A stretch of 18,335 nt of DNA from a bacterium (lineage in GTDB: Bacteria; UBA10199; 2-02-FULL-44-16; JAAZCA01). Under the pieces are notes generated by a model. That model was not told the origin of the DNA, ran no database searches, and saw only the letters and a list, made by a program, of their open reading frames with translations. Position 1 is the first letter of the stretch, and the number at the start of each line of letters is the position of its first letter. This document shows, in pieces, positions 17,118 to 18,335 of the stretch. The stretch lies in NCBI GenBank assembly GCA_041648665.1, contig JBAZOP010000058.1:1-18335 (forward strand), read 5' to 3'. The position numbers were made by a program, and so were the translations under genes.

Positions 17118-17183
17118 TAGAGGCAACTTTGCCTTCCTTGCGGCCGAAAATAAAGGGTGTGGGGGAGCAAGCGGGGGTATCTC

Positions 17184-18074
17184 ATGTCGGATGTGAAGGC
17201 CGCAAAGGGTGATCCAATAATTGATGTGATGGAGGAGTGTCGCGTTGATGCGAGCGCGTGCATGCTCTCGGAGCTTCCTCCCGACGCCTCTGTTGAGGAT
17301 GAGGATGCGATCGCCGAATACGTCGATCAGTACAGAGAGACGCTCGACGGGCTGGCTACGCTCGATCTGGATCTCTTCACCCTGGACTCGCGCGATCTCG
17401 AGGCGCTCACTGAGAGAAAAAACGCGGATGTGCTTGCGGAACTCATCGCGCGCGATCCGGCATATCAGGTCCTGAAGCATAGGCGCACGGCGCTCGAATT
17501 CGAAGCGACGAGGCTCGATCCTGTCGGCCACAGCCCGGGGATACCGTCCGCGCATTACAAGAGGCTTGTGTATCTGCTGCAGGCCGGTCTCGCGCAGCTT
17601 GTCGATCCCACGCTTACTCCCAACGGCCGTTTCGGCCCGCAGACCAGGGACGCGCTTGCGGATTTCCAGGACAATCGCGGAATCGACCGCTTGGGCGGCG
17701 AGCTCGTGGACCAGGGGACTGTGGACGCGCTCGTCTGTGAACTGCGCTTCGACCTCGCGGGAATAAGGCAGCGGCTCACCGATGCGCAGGAATTATTCAT
17801 GAACGACAAGGTCCAGCCCTTCTTCATAAACGGCCCTGACGATAGCGATGTCGACGCGCGTAATTTTGTGCGGGCGGCACTCGAGGATGCGATGATATGG
17901 GTCGGCGCGCTGAACGGGCGCGTGAACCTCTCCAGCCCTGCAGGGAAAGAGGCGCTGCAGGTTGCGATCGAGGATTACATAGGCAAGACGGTTGACCTCG
18001 TCGGAGAACGCGCCGTCGCCGACATCCTGAACGCCATAGATCTGGAAAACCCGGTCGTAGAGAGAATCCGCTGA
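17184..18074 (+). CDS. Hypothetical protein with a peptidoglycan-binding (PG_binding_1-like) domain
   Basis: The 296-residue protein has an acidic N-terminal half without signal peptide or membrane segment, then a PG_binding_1-like three-helix module at about 125-187. The module is seen as LVYLLQAGLAQL, then GRFGPQTRDALADFQDNRGI, a glycine-containing turn and GTVDALVCEL. This pattern (LQ..L, G.fG..T..A...FQ, T...L) is typical of domains that bind cell wall or act as substrate-targeting modules. The rest is predicted helical and is not recognised. I chose ATG 17184 (GGGGG at 17173-17177) over a GTG at 17157. Two in-frame stops (TGA TAA) end it. With no export signal it may be cytoplasmic, exported by a non-Sec route, or use the domain for another purpose. 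Confidence 0.75.
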   Translation: MSDVKAAKGDPIIDVMEECRVDASACMLSELPPDASVEDEDAIAEYVDQYRETLDGLATLDLDLFTLDSRDLEALTERKNADVLAELIARDPAYQVLKHRRTALEFEATRLDPVGHSPGIPSAHYKRLVYLLQAGLAQLVDPTLTPNGRFGPQTRDALADFQDNRGIDRLGGELVDQGTVDALVCELRFDLAGIRQRLTDAQELFMNDKVQPFFINGPDDSDVDARNFVRAALEDAMIWVGALNGRVNLSSPAGKEALQVAIEDYIGKTVDLVGERAVADILNAIDLENPVVERIR

Positions 18075-18082
18075 TAAGCCTG

Positions 18083-18207
18083 AAATCAGAATGAAATCGC
18101 CGTTAAAACCTCGTCAAAAGGGCTCTGGCAGGAGTATGGCCTGCGCTGAAAAGGGCCATTTTTAGAGCTAAAATCGCTGTTTTCAGAGGTAAAATCGACC
18201 GAAAATC
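18083..18207 (+). repeat. AAATC(G) repeats downstream of the PG-binding protein gene
   Basis: AAATC recurs at 18083, 18094, 18171, 18192 and 18203, three times as AAATCG. The longest pair, AGAG(C/G)TAAAATCG, lies at 18164-18176 and 18185-18197, a 21-base period that puts both copies on one face of the helix. It lies upstream of the gene that begins at 18325. A binding site for a regulator is possible; so is chance in AT-rich DNA. Confidence 0.3.
18136..18163 (+). terminator. Probable intrinsic terminator
   Basis: A perfect 6-base stem, ATGGCC (18136-18141) with GGCCAT (18154-18159), has a 12-base loop and runs into TTTTT (18159-18163). It lies 62 bases after the stop of the PG-binding protein gene, in the right orientation to end that transcript. 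The stem is short and the loop rather large, so strength is uncertain. Confidence 0.5.
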
Positions 18208-18238
18208 AAAAATTCCCCTTTTTTTTCAGAATGGGATC

Positions 18239-18247
18239 TGCTATAAA
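18239..18247 (+). promoter_or_regulatory. Candidate extended -10 promoter of the last gene
   Basis: TGCTATAAA is a TGn extended -10 box (TATAAA at 18242-18247), 78 bases before the ATG at 18325. The preceding T-rich stretch could serve as a poor -35 or UP-like element. The call rests on the hexamer and its position after a probable terminator. Confidence 0.35.
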
Positions 18248-18324
18248 AAGTCAAGTTTCAAGTGCTGTTTAACAATCTTGGCGTCGCGAACAAGCGGGCC
18301 GCGCGCCCTCAATGAGGAGGAGTT

Positions 18325-18335
18325 ATGCCGAAGAA
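18325..18335 (+). CDS. Start of an unidentified gene (partial)
   Basis: Only ATG CCG AAG and two more bases lie in the window (Met-Pro-Lys, probably Lys). A strong Shine-Dalgarno, GAGGAGGAG at 18314-18322, precedes it, which makes a real start likely. A Lys-rich beginning is common in DNA-binding and ribosomal proteins, but identity cannot be judged from three codons. Confidence 0.5.

Overview
The window is GC-rich, densely coded bacterial chromosome. Its first two thirds are the distal half of a division and cell wall (dcw) cluster, all on the + strand: the 3' tail of murF, then mraY, murD, ftsW, murG, murC, a murB-type gene, ddl, ftsQ, ftsA and ftsZ (1-11586). Most of these genes touch or overlap, which suggests one long transcript. 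The window suggests a Gram-negative organism: there is a lipoprotein-type lytic transglycosylase, and FtsZ ends in a DIPTFLRKQAD-type tail. The gene order and that tail recall the former Deltaproteobacteria. This placement is an inference, not a proof. Codon use is unusual for such GC-rich DNA, with many ATA (Ile) and AGG (Arg) codons.

The dcw genes work together. MurC, MurD and MurF add amino acids to the UDP-MurNAc precursor, and Ddl supplies D-Ala-D-Ala. MraY and MurG build lipid I and lipid II at the inner membrane. FtsW polymerises glycan at the septum. FtsQ, FtsA and FtsZ scaffold and anchor the divisome. The gene in the murB position is the exception. It keeps the FAD-binding signature, but all three positions expected to hold the catalytic Arg, Ser and Glu carry other residues, so it may be a pseudoenzyme or a repurposed paralogue. 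This is the most interesting observation in the window.

From 11587 to 14079 a separately promoted gene encodes an MltD-like lytic transglycosylase lipoprotein with six LysM domains. It ends one base away from the convergent acs gene (acetyl-CoA synthetase, - strand, 14081-16060), which has a good sigma70-type promoter.

The last part (16061-18335) is accessory-looking. It holds a short exported protein whose ribosome binding site lies in a perfect 8-bp inverted repeat, and a small, very basic SprT/WSS1-like zinc metalloprotease homologue in AT-richer DNA. Across a divergent intergenic region with nested TTGC inverted repeats lies a cytoplasmic-looking protein with a peptidoglycan-binding (PG_binding_1) domain. 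A probable terminator, AAATCG-type repeats and the first codons of an unidentified gene follow. I saw no tRNA or rRNA, CRISPR array, insertion sequence or prophage gene.
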